The position numbers and the translations under genes were made by a program. Source: Pseudomonadales bacterium (GTDB lineage Bacteria > Pseudomonadota > Gammaproteobacteria > Pseudomonadales > Azotimanducaceae). Taken from it: a stretch of DNA of 64,000 nt. The notes under the pieces were generated by a model that worked only from the letters and a program-made list of their open reading frames with translations, had not been told where the DNA came from and did not search any database. Every line of letters begins with the position of its first letter. Position 1 is the first letter of the stretch. This document shows, piece after piece, positions 55,194 through 64,000 of this stretch. The DNA lies in NCBI GenBank assembly GCA_022827905.1, contig JAJEIQ010000071.1:20989-84988 (forward strand), in the 5' to 3' direction.

Positions 55194-55784
55194 CTAGTTG
55201 ATCGCTCGCCGGATTGCCGCCAGCAGCGATTCGGCGGTTCCGCTGAAGAAGTGGTCAGCGCCGGGAATGAGGTGCGTCCGGGCTTGCGGCCAACAGTTCA
55301 GCGCGTCGTGATCGACAAACTCATCCCCGTCACCGGCGAACACGTCCAGGGGACATGGCGGGGCCTCCGAGTTCATCTCCATCGCCGCTGTTGGCGGCGC
55401 CACCAGCAGCAAGCGGCTCGGCTGCGGCGCACGGGGCAGCGCTTGGCTAACGATGTGGGCGCCGAAGGAGTAGCCTGCCAGCCAGATGGCGCCTGCCCCT
55501 TGGGCTTGGGCCCAGTCGATGACCGCGAGCAGGTCGTCCACCTCGCCGCGGCCTTGGTCGAAACGCCCTTGGCTTTCGCCAACGCCGCGAAAGTTGAATT
55601 GCAGCCGGTTGACGCCAACTTCGGCCAATGCCTCACCCACTAGGCCCAGCACGGCGTCGTTCATGCTGCCTCCGTACATCGGGTGGGGGTGGCACAGGAT
55701 GGCAACCGCAGCGCCGTTGTCGATGGGCTGCTCCAGCATCGCTTCAATAGGCCCCGCCGGGCCTTGAATGAACATTTTTTCCAT
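55194..55784 (-). CDS. Alpha/beta hydrolase, COG2945-like
   Basis: The 196-residue hydrolase has ILCHPHPMYGGSMNDAVL, FNFRGVGESQGRFDQG and the nucleophile serine in LAGYSFGAHIV; IPGADHFF carries the histidine. Small members of this group are esterases of unknown substrate. It ends 8 bp from the TauD-type stop. Confidence 0.88.
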   Translation of the reverse strand: MEKMFIQGPAGPIEAMLEQPIDNGAAVAILCHPHPMYGGSMNDAVLGLVGEALAEVGVNRLQFNFRGVGESQGRFDQGRGEVDDLLAVIDWAQAQGAGAIWLAGYSFGAHIVSQALPRAPQPSRLLLVAPPTAAMEMNSEAPPCPLDVFAGDGDEFVDHDALNCWPQARTHLIPGADHFFSGTAESLLAAIRRAIN

Positions 55785-55841
55785 CCAGCTAGGATACAGG
55801 GTTGAAATTTGAAGCCGAAACCCTATGTTGCGCTATCTCAG

Positions 55842-55861
55842 AGCCGAGGTGACAGTCGGCT
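55842..55861. repeat. Hairpin in the ABC operon leader
   Basis: AGCCGA (55842-55847) and TCGGCT (55856-55861) are 6-bp arms around eight bases, 33 bp before the ATPase start. A leader hairpin or operator; weak. Confidence 0.3.
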
Positions 55862-55894
55862 GGGTTGTTGGATTCGGGTCAATAAGGATTTGGA

Positions 55895-56791
55895 ATGATT
55901 GAAGCGGATCGGCTGACGCGCCGCTACGGTGATTTTGTGGCCGTCGATGAGGTGTCGTTTGCCATTGAACCGGGGGAGATCGTGGGCTTGCTCGGGCCAA
56001 ACGGGGCGGGCAAGACGACGATCATGAAGATGTTGACCGGCTTTCTTGAGCCGAGCAGCGGCCGGGTGGTGGTCGATGGGGAGGAGCTTGAGGGCGACCC
56101 CCGAGCCGTGCAGCAGCGGCTGGGCTACCTGCCGGAAAGCCTGCCGCTCTATCCCGAACTGCTGGTGGTTGACTACTTGGCTTACGCGGCAGACCTAAGG
56201 GCGGTCGATAATCCCCGCCAGGCGGTGGTCGAGGCTATTGAAGCGACCGAGTTGGGCGACAAGGCGTTGGAGCCGATCGGCACCCTGTCCCGGGGCTTCA
56301 AGCAGCGGGTGGGCGTGGCTCAGGCCATCCTGCACAAGCCCCGTTTCCTGATTCTCGATGAGCCGACCAACGGCCTCGACCCCGGCCAAACCCAGCACAT
56401 GCGCCAGTTGGTGCAGGAGTTGGCCCGTTCGGCCACCGTTATTCTTTCCACGCACATCATGCAGGAGGTCAACGCCATCTGCGACCGCGCCCTGATCCTG
56501 CGCAACGGCGCCCTCGTGCTCGATGAGCGGCTCAAGGACCTGCAACGCAGCAACCGCCTGCGCCTGCGCACGGCGCCCGACGCGACGGTGGCGGCGCTGC
56601 CTGGGACGAGTGCTTCGAGCCTGGGCGATGGCCGCTGGCGCCTGACGGTGGAGGGCGACCTGGACGCCGGCTCCCGCGCCATTGCCGAGTCTTTGGTCGG
56701 CGCCGGTGCCCCGATCTACGAACTCGCCCCGGAGCAGCGCGACTTGGAGACGCTGTTTCGTGAAGTGAGCGAAGCGGGGGAGGCGTCCTGA
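55895..56791 (+). CDS. ABC transporter ATP-binding protein (GldA-like)
   Basis: Walker A GLLGPNGAGKTT, signature LSRGFKQRVGVAQ and Walker B FLILDEPTNGLDP are all present in 298 residues. It energises the fused permease next to it (stop and start share one base). The pattern resembles GldA and other simple exporter ATPases. Confidence 0.95.
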   Translation: MIEADRLTRRYGDFVAVDEVSFAIEPGEIVGLLGPNGAGKTTIMKMLTGFLEPSSGRVVVDGEELEGDPRAVQQRLGYLPESLPLYPELLVVDYLAYAADLRAVDNPRQAVVEAIEATELGDKALEPIGTLSRGFKQRVGVAQAILHKPRFLILDEPTNGLDPGQTQHMRQLVQELARSATVILSTHIMQEVNAICDRALILRNGALVLDERLKDLQRSNRLRLRTAPDATVAALPGTSASSLGDGRWRLTVEGDLDAGSRAIAESLVGAGAPIYELAPEQRDLETLFREVSEAGEAS

Positions 56792-59718
56792 TGAACATCC
56801 AAGCCACGCGCCGAATCGCGGCCAAGGAACTCACCCTGTTCTTCGCCTCGCCCACCGGCTACCTGTTCCTGGCCGCGTTTCTGGCGGTCACCCTGTTCGT
56901 CTTTTTCTGGGTGGAAGCCTACTTCGCCCGCAACGTGGCGGACGTGCGGCCCATGTTCGAATGGATGCCGGTGATGCTCATCTTCCTCGCATCGGCCTTG
57001 ACGATGCGCCTGTGGAGCGAGGAGCGGCGTACCGGCACCATGGAGTTCGTCTTCACCGTGCCGGCTCGCACTTGGGAGTTTGTGCTGGGCAAGTTTGGTG
57101 CCTGCCTGTGCCTGCTGGGCATCGCCCTGCTGCTCACGCTGCCGCTGCCGATCAGCATCGCCTTCCACGCCGATCTCGACTGGGGGCCGGTGCTGGCGGG
57201 CTACGCCGCCGCCTTCCTGCTCGGTGGCGCCTACGTCGCCATCGGCCTGTTCGTCAGCGCTCGCACCGACAGCCAGATCGTTAGCCTCATCATGGCAAGC
57301 TTCGCCTGCGGCGCGTTCTATCTGGTGGGCAGTCCGGTGCTGACCGACCTGGTGTCCGGCGGCGTGGCCGACTTCCTGCGCGCCTTGGGGGCCGGCGCCC
57401 GATTCGAGTCCATCACCCGGGGTGTGGTGGATCTGCGCGACCTCTACTACTACCTGTCCTTAGGCGGTGTCTTCCTGGCGCTGAACGTCTACGGCTTGGA
57501 GGTGCAGCGTTGGGCCAAGGATGGCGAACGGACCCGGCATCGGGCCTGGATGCTCGGCACGACCCTGCTAGCCGCCAATCTGCTGGCCGCCAACCTGTGG
57601 CTGGCGGGCTTCTCCGGGCTGCGCATCGACGTCACCGAGGGGCGCATCTACTCCATTTCCGACGCCACCCGAGGCTATCTCGCGCAGTTGCGCGAGCCGC
57701 TGCTGATTCAGGGCTACTTCAGCGCCAAGACCCACCCGCTGCTGGCCCCCTTGGTGCCGCGCATGCGCGACCTGCTCGCCGAGTACGAGATCGCGGGCGG
57801 CGGCAACGTCAAGGTGCGCATCATCGACCCGGCCGACGACCCGGAACTTGAGGACGAGGCCAACACCAAGTATGGCATCCGGCCGGTGCCCTTCCAGGTG
57901 GCCGATCGCTACCAGTCGAGCTTGGTGAACTCCTATTTCGACGTGCTGGTGAGCTACGGGGACGAGTACGAGGTGCTCGGCTTCCGCGACCTGATCGAGG
58001 TCAAGGTGGCGGGCGAGGCGGACTTGGACGTGCAGCTGCGCAATCCCGAGTACGACATCACCCGCAGCATCAAAAAGGTGCTATACGGCTTTCAGGGCGG
58101 CAGCAGCGTCTTTGCCAACATCCAGTCCCCGGTGACCTTCACGGGCTACCTGTCGGCGGACGAAAAACTGCCGGAGGCGCTCGCCGAGTTCCGTGCGGTG
58201 GTGCGCGGCGTACTTGATGAACTCCGGGCTGAGAGCGAAGGCAAGCTCAGCGTCGAGTTCATCGACCCCGACGCCGACGACGGTGCGGTGGGGGCCGAAA
58301 TCGCCCAGAACTACGGCTTTCAGCCCATGGCCACCAGCCTCTTTGACGCCGACGTCTTCTACTTCTACCTCACCCTTAGCGACGGTGAAACGCTGGTGCA
58401 AGTTCCCGTGCCGGAGGCGCTGTCGGCGGAGGCTGCCAAGCGCGGCATCGAGGAGGGCCTGAAGCGTTTCGCTGCGGGGCTGCTGCGCACGGTGGCCTTG
58501 GTGACGCCGCCCGCGCCGGCGCCGTACATGGCCCAGCAGGGGATGATGGGCAATCAGTTCAGCCAGCTTCAAGGGCTCTTGGCCAATGATTTCGATGTCG
58601 AGACCACGGACCTCGCCGAGGGCGTGGCGCCGGAAGCTGCCGATCTGGTGATCGTGGTCGATCCCAAGGATCTGTCGGACAAGCAGGTCTTTGCCATCGA
58701 TCAATTCCTGATGAAGGGCGGCACCGTGGCCGTGGCTGCCAGCGCCTTCGAAGCCAACTTCTCGGCGCAGACGCTGACCGCCGCGCCGCGGGTCACCGGC
58801 CTTGAGGATTGGTTGGACCAGCTCGGCGTCGGCATCGGCGAGTCGCTGGTCCTGGACCCCGCCAACGCCGCCTTTCCGGTGCCGGTGACCCGCAACGTCG
58901 GCGGCTTCAGCTTCCAGGAACTGGTGATGCTCGACTACCCCTACTTCCCTGACATCCGCGCCCCCAGCCTCAACCCCGATTCGATCATGACGTCCGGGCT
59001 GCCCCAGGTGACCATGGCTTGGGCATCGCCCATCGAGCTCGATGCGGATAAGAACGCCGAACGGGAAGTCGTCGAATTGCTGCGCACCTCGCCCGGCAGC
59101 TGGCTGTCCACGTCCACCGACGTGCTGCCACGCATCAACGAGCAGGGCTTGAGCGCCTTCGCGCCGGACGGCGACCAGCAAAGCCGCTTGGTGGGCGTCA
59201 TGGTGAGCGGGCGCTTCGATTCGTTCTTCCAAGGCAAGTCCTCGCCGCTGCTCGAAGAAGAGGAGGAGGCGGAGACTGAAGGCAGTGCGGATGAAGCTGA
59301 GGACGAGACCAGCGCGGACGACGAAACGAGTGAGGACGACCTTGGGGTGGTGACCTCGGTGATCGAGCGCTCGCCGGAGTCGGCGCGGTTGTTCGTATTC
59401 GCCTCCAATGGCTTCCTAGCCGATCAGACCCTGCGCATGCTCGGCTCCGCTGACGGCACCATATACGGCAATTCGGCGCAGTTGATGGTCAACGTGGCCG
59501 ATTGGTCGCTGGAGGACCAAACCCTGCTGGGCATCCGCGCCCGGGGTAATTTCAATCGCACGCTGCCGCCTCTTGAGGCCGATCAGCAGGCGCTCGTTGA
59601 GTACCTCAACTACGGCTTCGCCTTGGCGGGCATCGGCGTGGTGTTTGCCCTGCAGCGGCGGCGTGCGGCCAAGGCTAGGCAAACCTACGGCGGCTGGTTG
59701 GCGGGAGAGTCGGCATGA
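56791..59718 (+). CDS. Fused ABC permease and GldG-like protein
   Basis: Residues 1-270 form an ABC-2 type permease (GldF-like; SEERRTGTMEFVFTVP). After a helix comes the long extracytoplasmic GldG-like (ABC_transp_aux) part from ~280, with TEGRIYSISDATRGYL and QVADRYQSSLVNSYF. A Glu/Asp-rich run lies at ~822-850, and a last membrane helix at ~950. In Bacteroidetes gldF and gldG are separate genes tied to gliding; here the fusion occurs without other gld genes, so a general export or envelope function is more likely. Confidence 0.9.
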   Translation: MNIQATRRIAAKELTLFFASPTGYLFLAAFLAVTLFVFFWVEAYFARNVADVRPMFEWMPVMLIFLASALTMRLWSEERRTGTMEFVFTVPARTWEFVLGKFGACLCLLGIALLLTLPLPISIAFHADLDWGPVLAGYAAAFLLGGAYVAIGLFVSARTDSQIVSLIMASFACGAFYLVGSPVLTDLVSGGVADFLRALGAGARFESITRGVVDLRDLYYYLSLGGVFLALNVYGLEVQRWAKDGERTRHRAWMLGTTLLAANLLAANLWLAGFSGLRIDVTEGRIYSISDATRGYLAQLREPLLIQGYFSAKTHPLLAPLVPRMRDLLAEYEIAGGGNVKVRIIDPADDPELEDEANTKYGIRPVPFQVADRYQSSLVNSYFDVLVSYGDEYEVLGFRDLIEVKVAGEADLDVQLRNPEYDITRSIKKVLYGFQGGSSVFANIQSPVTFTGYLSADEKLPEALAEFRAVVRGVLDELRAESEGKLSVEFIDPDADDGAVGAEIAQNYGFQPMATSLFDADVFYFYLTLSDGETLVQVPVPEALSAEAAKRGIEEGLKRFAAGLLRTVALVTPPAPAPYMAQQGMMGNQFSQLQGLLANDFDVETTDLAEGVAPEAADLVIVVDPKDLSDKQVFAIDQFLMKGGTVAVAASAFEANFSAQTLTAAPRVTGLEDWLDQLGVGIGESLVLDPANAAFPVPVTRNVGGFSFQELVMLDYPYFPDIRAPSLNPDSIMTSGLPQVTMAWASPIELDADKNAEREVVELLRTSPGSWLSTSTDVLPRINEQGLSAFAPDGDQQSRLVGVMVSGRFDSFFQGKSSPLLEEEEEAETEGSADEAEDETSADDETSEDDLGVVTSVIERSPESARLFVFASNGFLADQTLRMLGSADGTIYGNSAQLMVNVADWSLEDQTLLGIRARGNFNRTLPPLEADQQALVEYLNYGFALAGIGVVFALQRRRAAKARQTYGGWLAGESA

Positions 59719-60689
59719 GTGGACGAATTGGCTTGCTGGGCGGGCTGCTGGTGGCCCAAGTGGTCATCATCGCTGGCCTGCTGTTGGCCAGCGGAGTGGG
59801 GTCGGATGCCGGTGCGCCGCATTTGCTGTCCTTCGAACCGGCCAACGTGACCAAGCTCTCCGTATCCGGGGAGGGCGAAACCGTGGGTATGGCGCGCGAC
59901 GGCGACGTCTGGCGCCTTCAAAGCGGTGCGCCGAATGGGGCGCCGGAGGTTCTGCCCGCCGATGGCGGCAAGATCAGCGAAGTGCTCGACAAACTGGCTG
60001 GCTTGGATGCCCCGTGGCCGGTGGCGACCAGCGACGACAGCGCGGAGCGCTTCGAGGTGACCGAGGGCAACCACCAGCGGCGGCTGGTCATCGAGGATGC
60101 GGATGGCCCGGTGGCGGACCTGCTGCTGGGCACTTCGCCGGGCTACCGCCGGGTGCATGCCCGCTTGAGCGGCGCAAGCGAGGTGTACAGCATCGACTTC
60201 TCCAACTACGAAGCGCCCACTGATGCCGACCAGTGGCTGGACAAGGCCTTGCTCGCGGCCAAGGGCCGAGTGTCCAGCGTCATGCTGGAAGACGCTTGGC
60301 AGTTGGCTCGGCAAGACGACGGCTGGCTAATCGACGGTGCGCCCGCCGACGCGGAGGCCGCCGACGATCTGGTCCGGCGTTTCACCGGCCTGCGAGTGCT
60401 CGGCACCTCGGACGAGGAGGCTGATGCGGCCGGGGACGCCGATGCGGCTGGCGAGCCAGCGGGCGTGTTCGTGGTGACCGACGAGGACGGCGAACATCGC
60501 CTGACGCTGTTCCACGAAGCGGAGGAGGACGACTACAGCCTGACTTCGGATCGAGTGGCGGGACGTTTCGAAGTGGCCACCTACATCGCGGAGCAGATGC
60601 TCGCCGATCCGGCTGATCTGCAAGCTGATGCGGCCGAGGCCCAGGACAACGTGCTCGAAGAGGGTGCCGTTTCGGATCAGGAAGGCTGA
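59715..60689 (+). CDS. DUF4340 domain-containing protein
   Basis: The 324-residue protein has an N-terminal membrane anchor (GGLLVAQVVIIAGLLLASG) and DUF4340 repeats such as ITRLSV-like strands, VWRLQSGAPNG, and a second module with WQLARQDDGWLIDG. It carries an Asp/Ala-rich insert near 235-250. DUF4340 proteins regularly follow GldG-type ABC genes. Function unknown. Starts 4 bp inside the permease end. Confidence 0.88.
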   Translation: MSGRIGLLGGLLVAQVVIIAGLLLASGVGSDAGAPHLLSFEPANVTKLSVSGEGETVGMARDGDVWRLQSGAPNGAPEVLPADGGKISEVLDKLAGLDAPWPVATSDDSAERFEVTEGNHQRRLVIEDADGPVADLLLGTSPGYRRVHARLSGASEVYSIDFSNYEAPTDADQWLDKALLAAKGRVSSVMLEDAWQLARQDDGWLIDGAPADAEAADDLVRRFTGLRVLGTSDEEADAAGDADAAGEPAGVFVVTDEDGEHRLTLFHEAEEDDYSLTSDRVAGRFEVATYIAEQMLADPADLQADAAEAQDNVLEEGAVSDQEG

Positions 60690-61445
60690 GTGCCGCCCTT
60701 TGTTGGCCGACTCATCGGCTTGGCGTTGCTCGCGGCCGTGGCCGGGTGCGCTTCGTCGCCGCCGCGTTTGGGCGCTGCCGCCCTTGCCGCCGCCAAATCA
60801 CCCCGAACTTGGGCGCCTCTGGCGGGTGCCGCCGTGTTGTCAATAGGCGATCTGGATGACTCGGTATCAGACTGGGCGGCGGATGAGAGGCCTCTCTTTG
60901 GCGGAAGCGCTGAGGGCGCCAGCGACGATCTGCGCAACGCCGCCGTGGCTGGCTTCTTGGTAACGGCTCTTGCCGCTCCAGCCGACAACACTGCCGAGGG
61001 GTCGCGATGGCGGCGGCTTAGTTGGGGAGTGGCTGCCCTGTATGCGCAGGGCGGTGTCATTGAAGGCTTAAAGGATTTCGTTGGACGACAGCGTCCAGAC
61101 GGCAGCAACGACCGAGGATTCCCCTCCGGCCACGCCGGGATGGCTTCCAGCGCCGCTGCTCTGGGGCAACGCAACCTGCGCGCGATGCCTATCGCGGAGC
61201 CTTGGCGGCGTGGCGCGTCCATCGGCTTCGACGCGTTGGCAGCAGGCAGCGCATGGGCGCGCGTGGAGGCGGAGAAGCACCATGCAGCGGACGTGCTGGC
61301 TGGCTACGCCATCGGCCACTTCATCGCCGCTTTCGTATCGGAGGCGTTCATCGAGCCGAGCCTGCCCGCCGCCGAACTGGCGTTCCAAGGCTCTAGCAAC
61401 GGCGGTGCCTTGCGCTTGACCGTGCCCCTGCACCCCGTGCGATGA
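60690..61445 (+). CDS. PAP2 family phosphatase, probable lipoprotein
   Basis: The three PAP2 motifs are present: KDFVGRQRPD, FPSGHAGMASS and ARVEAEKHHAADV. A lipobox-like VAGCASS near 20 suggests envelope location. It probably removes phosphate from a lipid phosphate or an undecaprenyl carrier; substrate unknown. The GTG start directly abuts the DUF4340 stop. Confidence 0.88.
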   Translation: MPPFVGRLIGLALLAAVAGCASSPPRLGAAALAAAKSPRTWAPLAGAAVLSIGDLDDSVSDWAADERPLFGGSAEGASDDLRNAAVAGFLVTALAAPADNTAEGSRWRRLSWGVAALYAQGGVIEGLKDFVGRQRPDGSNDRGFPSGHAGMASSAAALGQRNLRAMPIAEPWRRGASIGFDALAAGSAWARVEAEKHHAADVLAGYAIGHFIAAFVSEAFIEPSLPAAELAFQGSSNGGALRLTVPLHPVR

Positions 61446-62188
61446 AGCTGGCGTTCCCCGACTATCTGGCCGATCTCGGTTTCGCCGCCCAAGGCCCCGA
61501 GACCGCCGCCTGTTTCGATCTCGACCGCACGCTGATCAGCGACTACTCCGTAAAGGCCTTCTTCCTGGAGGCAGTCAAATCCCGCACGGTGTCCATTCGG
61601 GGGCTCGCTGCCCAGTTTGTGACGCTGTGGAGATACCGCTTCGGGCGCTTGGACTACCACAGCGTGATGAGCGCAACGGTGAAGGACTTGGCCGACTTGC
61701 CGGAAGCGGACCTGATGGCGCTCGGCGAGCGGGCCTTCAGGCGTCGCGTGGCGGCGATGATCTACACGGACGCGCGAACCCTGGTCGCGGAGCATCGACG
61801 CCTGCGCCATCGACTGGTGCTGGTCACCTCGGCCACCCGCGCCCAGGCGGCGCCGGTGGCGGCGAGTTTGTCCATTGCGGATTTGCGCTGCACCGAGCTG
61901 CAGGTGAGCGATGGCCTCCTGACCGGCGAGTTCACGCCCTGCCACGGCGACGCAAAGCGCCGGGCGGTGCTTGACTGGCTGGCCGAGCAGGGCATCGACC
62001 CGTCGAGAACCTACTTCTATTCCGACGGCGACGAAGATTTGCCGTTGCTGGAGGCCGTGGGGGTGCCGGTGGCGGTCAACGCCAAACCGCGCTTGGCCGA
62101 GGTCGCCGCCGAGCGCCACTGGCCGGAGCTTGAGTTTGTGGAGACTGGCGCGCCGACCGGCTCGCCCCAAGAAACGGAGGCCACATGA
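61442..62188 (+). CDS. HAD-IB family phosphatase
   Basis: Motif I is FDLDRTLIS (D26, D28), motif II is VLVTSAT, and the C-terminal motif is FYSDGDEDLPLLEAVG with VNAKPRL. At 248 residues it resembles SerB-like and lysophosphatidate-type HAD-IB enzymes; substrate unknown. Starts 4 bp inside the PAP2 gene end and overlaps the GST gene by 4 bp. Confidence 0.9.
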   Translation: MKLAFPDYLADLGFAAQGPETAACFDLDRTLISDYSVKAFFLEAVKSRTVSIRGLAAQFVTLWRYRFGRLDYHSVMSATVKDLADLPEADLMALGERAFRRRVAAMIYTDARTLVAEHRRLRHRLVLVTSATRAQAAPVAASLSIADLRCTELQVSDGLLTGEFTPCHGDAKRRAVLDWLAEQGIDPSRTYFYSDGDEDLPLLEAVGVPVAVNAKPRLAEVAAERHWPELEFVETGAPTGSPQETEAT

Positions 62189-62805
62189 TCGACCTGTACA
62201 CTTGGCCCACACCCAATGGCCGCAAGGTCTCCATCGCCTTGGAGGAGTTTGGCCTCGATTACCGCGTCCATCCGGTCAACATCCTCAAGAACGAGCAGTT
62301 CGACCCGGAATTCCTGAGGATCAGCCCCAACAACAAGATTCCGGCGATCATTGATCGCGCCTCGAACCGGGCGATGATGGAGTCGGGTGCCATCCTGTTG
62401 TACTTGGCTGAAACCCACGACCGCTTCCAAGGCGACGACCAGTGGCAGACCTTGGAGTGGCTGATGCTGCAAATGGGTGGCGTCGGCCCGATGCTCGGCC
62501 AAACCCACCACTTCCTGCGCTTCAATGTTGGCAAGGCGCCCTACGCGGAGCAGCGCTACGCCGCCGAAGCCAAGCGCCTTTACGCCGTGCTCGACCAGCG
62601 GCTCGCCGACCGCGAGTACCTCGGCGGCACCTATTCCATCGCCGACATGGCCACCTGGCCCTGGATTTCCCGCTACGAGTGGCAAGGCATCGACTGGGCC
62701 GACTACCCGAACCTAAAGCGCTGGTACCTCACCATCGCCGACCGCCCCGCCGTGCAACGGGGCTACGACGTGCCCATGAAAGTGAACCCGATACCACGGC
62801 CTTAG
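62185..62805 (+). CDS. Glutathione S-transferase family protein (YfcG-like)
   Basis: The thioredoxin-fold start WPTPNGRKVSIALEEFGLDY and ISPNNKIPAIID match YfcG/YghU-type GSTs, which carry a nearly buried active site and show disulfide reductase activity. The 206-residue length is right. Last clear member of the operon run beginning at the ABC ATPase. Confidence 0.92.
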   Translation: MIDLYTWPTPNGRKVSIALEEFGLDYRVHPVNILKNEQFDPEFLRISPNNKIPAIIDRASNRAMMESGAILLYLAETHDRFQGDDQWQTLEWLMLQMGGVGPMLGQTHHFLRFNVGKAPYAEQRYAAEAKRLYAVLDQRLADREYLGGTYSIADMATWPWISRYEWQGIDWADYPNLKRWYLTIADRPAVQRGYDVPMKVNPIPRP

Positions 62806-62852
62806 CGAACGCCGTCTTCTCAAGTTCCACACTGATTTTTCTATATTTGTAT

Positions 62853-62891
62853 ATCATGTCGTCACTTTTCATGTAAAAATGACGACATGAT
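62853..62891. repeat. Inverted repeat enclosing the start codon of the DUF4143 ATPase
   Basis: Arms ATCATGTCGTCA (62853-62864) and TGACGACATGAT (62880-62891) are perfect 12-bp complements; after one mismatch four more T-A pairs (62866-69, 62875-78) close a CATGT loop. The start codon ATG at 62887-62889 is within the right arm. An autoregulatory operator or a translation-blocking hairpin would fit. Confidence 0.8.
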
Positions 62892-63890
62892 TGACGGCTA
62901 TAAACGCCTGATCCGCCCGCCGGAACGCAGCTTCTTCCTGTTCGGCATGCGTGGCGTGGGCAAAAGCACTTGGGCTCGGGCCACGTTCCCCGAGGCGAGC
63001 TATCTGGACCTGCTTGATGAACGCCTCTATCAGGACCTGCTTGCGGACCCTTCGCTGTTCGCCCAGTCCATCGCCGACCTCAAGGCGGGGGACTGGGTGG
63101 TGGTGGATGAAGTGCAGCGCCTGCCTGCACTGCTCAACGAGGTGCATCGGCTGATCGAGGCGCGCGGCCTGCGCTTTGCCTTGCTCGGTTCGAGTGCGCG
63201 GAAGCTCAAGGCCGCAGGCACTAATCTTCTAGCCGGACGGGCGCTCAAAAAGACCCTATTTCCTCTGACTGCAGCGGAACTCGGCGAGGATTTTGACCTT
63301 GACCGAGTGCTTCAGTACGGGTCCGTGCCCCTTGTTTGGTCGAGCGGCGAGCCCCGGGAGGTCTTGGAGGCTTATGGACAGCTCTACCTGCGCGAGGAGA
63401 TTCGAGCCGAGGCCCTCGTGCGGAACTTGCCGGGCTTTGTCCGTTTCCTGCCCGTCGCGGCGCTGTTCAACAGCCAAGTCGTCAATGTGGCCGGAATCGC
63501 CCGGGACGCAGGCGTTTCCCGAACCACTGTGCAGGGCTACCTCGATATCCTGGAGGACACCCTGCTCGCTTACCGCCTACCAGCCTATGAGTCCCGCACT
63601 CGGGTGCGGGAACGAAAGCGGCCTAAGCTGTATTGGGTTGATCCGGGCGTTGTCCGAGCCGTCAAGCGTCAACTTGGCCCCCGACCGCTGAAGAAAGGGG
63701 TTCGCTGCTCGAAAGCTGGGTTGCCACGACCTTGCAAGCCCATGCGGAAACTCAGCACCTCTACGACGAGCTCAGCTATTGGGCGCCCCACCAATCCACC
63801 GTGGAGGTGGACTTCCTCCTGCAGCGGGATGGAGAACTGCTTGCGATCGAGGTGAAGGCAACTAGCCCGACTTCCGCAACTCAACGCTGA
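62887..63890 (+). pseudogene. Frameshifted AAA ATPase of the DUF4143 family
   Basis: Walker A GMRGVGKST, the VVVDEVQRLPALLNEVH Walker B and the LFPLTAAELGEDF block mark the DUF4143 ATPases. The frame is sound to about residue 267 (near 63688), where one base seems lost. The following frame then encodes ERGSLLESWVATTLQ and VEVDFLLQRDGELLAIEVKA, the expected nuclease-like DUF4143 tail, up to a stop at 63890. Read unshifted, the tail is nonsense to 63855. The nuclease-like domain is also shortened at its end. Either a decayed gene or a sequencing error. Confidence 0.82.
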
Positions 63891-64000
63891 TTCAAGCGCA
63901 AGTCATTGATTTTTGGTTGTTGGAGGCCATAGGTCGGCACTACAAGCCACCGACCAGCGTGGGGCGCATTGGCCGATTCAGGCGAGGATTTTGGGTGTCG
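63891..64000. other. Window end without recognisable gene
   Basis: These 110 bases may be the remnant of the ATPase 3' end and its flank. Nothing else is readable. Confidence 0.4.

Overview
The window looks like chromosome from a GC-rich, free-living gammaproteobacterium, probably aquatic. The best placement evidence is the cluster EngB, cytochrome c4, DsbA and an endonuclease/exonuclease/phosphatase (EEP) family protein at 5.7-8.6 kb, an order familiar from Pseudomonas-type genomes. OxyR, TesB, AhcY, AceE and NnrU also fit a proteobacterium. Genes are very tightly packed: 4-bp start/stop overlaps within operons are common, and convergent genes often touch or overlap. I see no rRNA, tRNA, CRISPR array, transposase or phage gene. 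The species cannot be named from the sequence alone.

Layout. 0-6.5 kb: a partial FAD-linked oxidase of the alkyl-DHAP synthase type, an ENPP-like phosphodiesterase, a small unknown protein, a sulfotransferase, AceE without AceF beside it, and the EEP protein. 6.5-9.5 kb: DsbA, cytochrome c4, EngB, DUF3750. 9.5-13.7 kb (minus): an apparent operon ahcY, tesB-type thioesterase, glutaminyl cyclase, a probable halohydrin dehalogenase and DUF427. 13.9-16.3 kb (plus): a methionine/glutamine aminotransferase, an omega-amidase-type nitrilase and a c-type cytochrome lipoprotein.

16.4-25.6 kb is a surface-glycan island. It holds a bifunctional GDP-mannose enzyme facing a minus-strand operon of a sulfotransferase, a 1557-residue multidomain sulfo/glycosyltransferase, a thymidine-kinase-like domain fused to a methyltransferase, and a second methyltransferase. 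26.2-28.2 kb is an AbiE-like (type IV toxin-antitoxin) pair behind an AT-rich, repeat-bearing leader. 28.3-31.7 kb is an oxidative-stress block: OxyR facing a rubrerythrin, Fe-S protein and DUF3501 operon with a Fur-box-like site upstream.

31.8-49.5 kb is mixed housekeeping and transport: MATE and DMT exporters, Idi, an MFS protein, two LLM flavin oxidoreductases, a eukaryotic-type IleRS, an outer-membrane beta-barrel candidate, enoyl-CoA hydratase, a LysR regulator behind an unusually palindrome-rich 385-bp gap, MnmH, a Sel1/TPR lipoprotein, MsrA, a YegD-like Hsp70 and a NUDIX hydrolase. 49.5-52.8 kb is an overlapping thioesterase-MetY-hydrolase-NnrU operon. 52.9-55.8 kb has an MFS protein, a TauD-type dioxygenase and a hydrolase. 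55.9-62.8 kb is a Gld-like ABC system (ATPase, fused permease/GldG protein, DUF4340) running into PAP2, HAD and GST genes. The window ends in a frameshifted DUF4143 ATPase whose start codon lies inside a long inverted repeat.

The least ordinary items are the thymidine-kinase-like/methyltransferase fusion in the glycan operon, the five-part sulfo/glycosyltransferase, the halohydrin dehalogenase signature, and the hairpin with a G-quadruplex-type loop at 42.8 kb.
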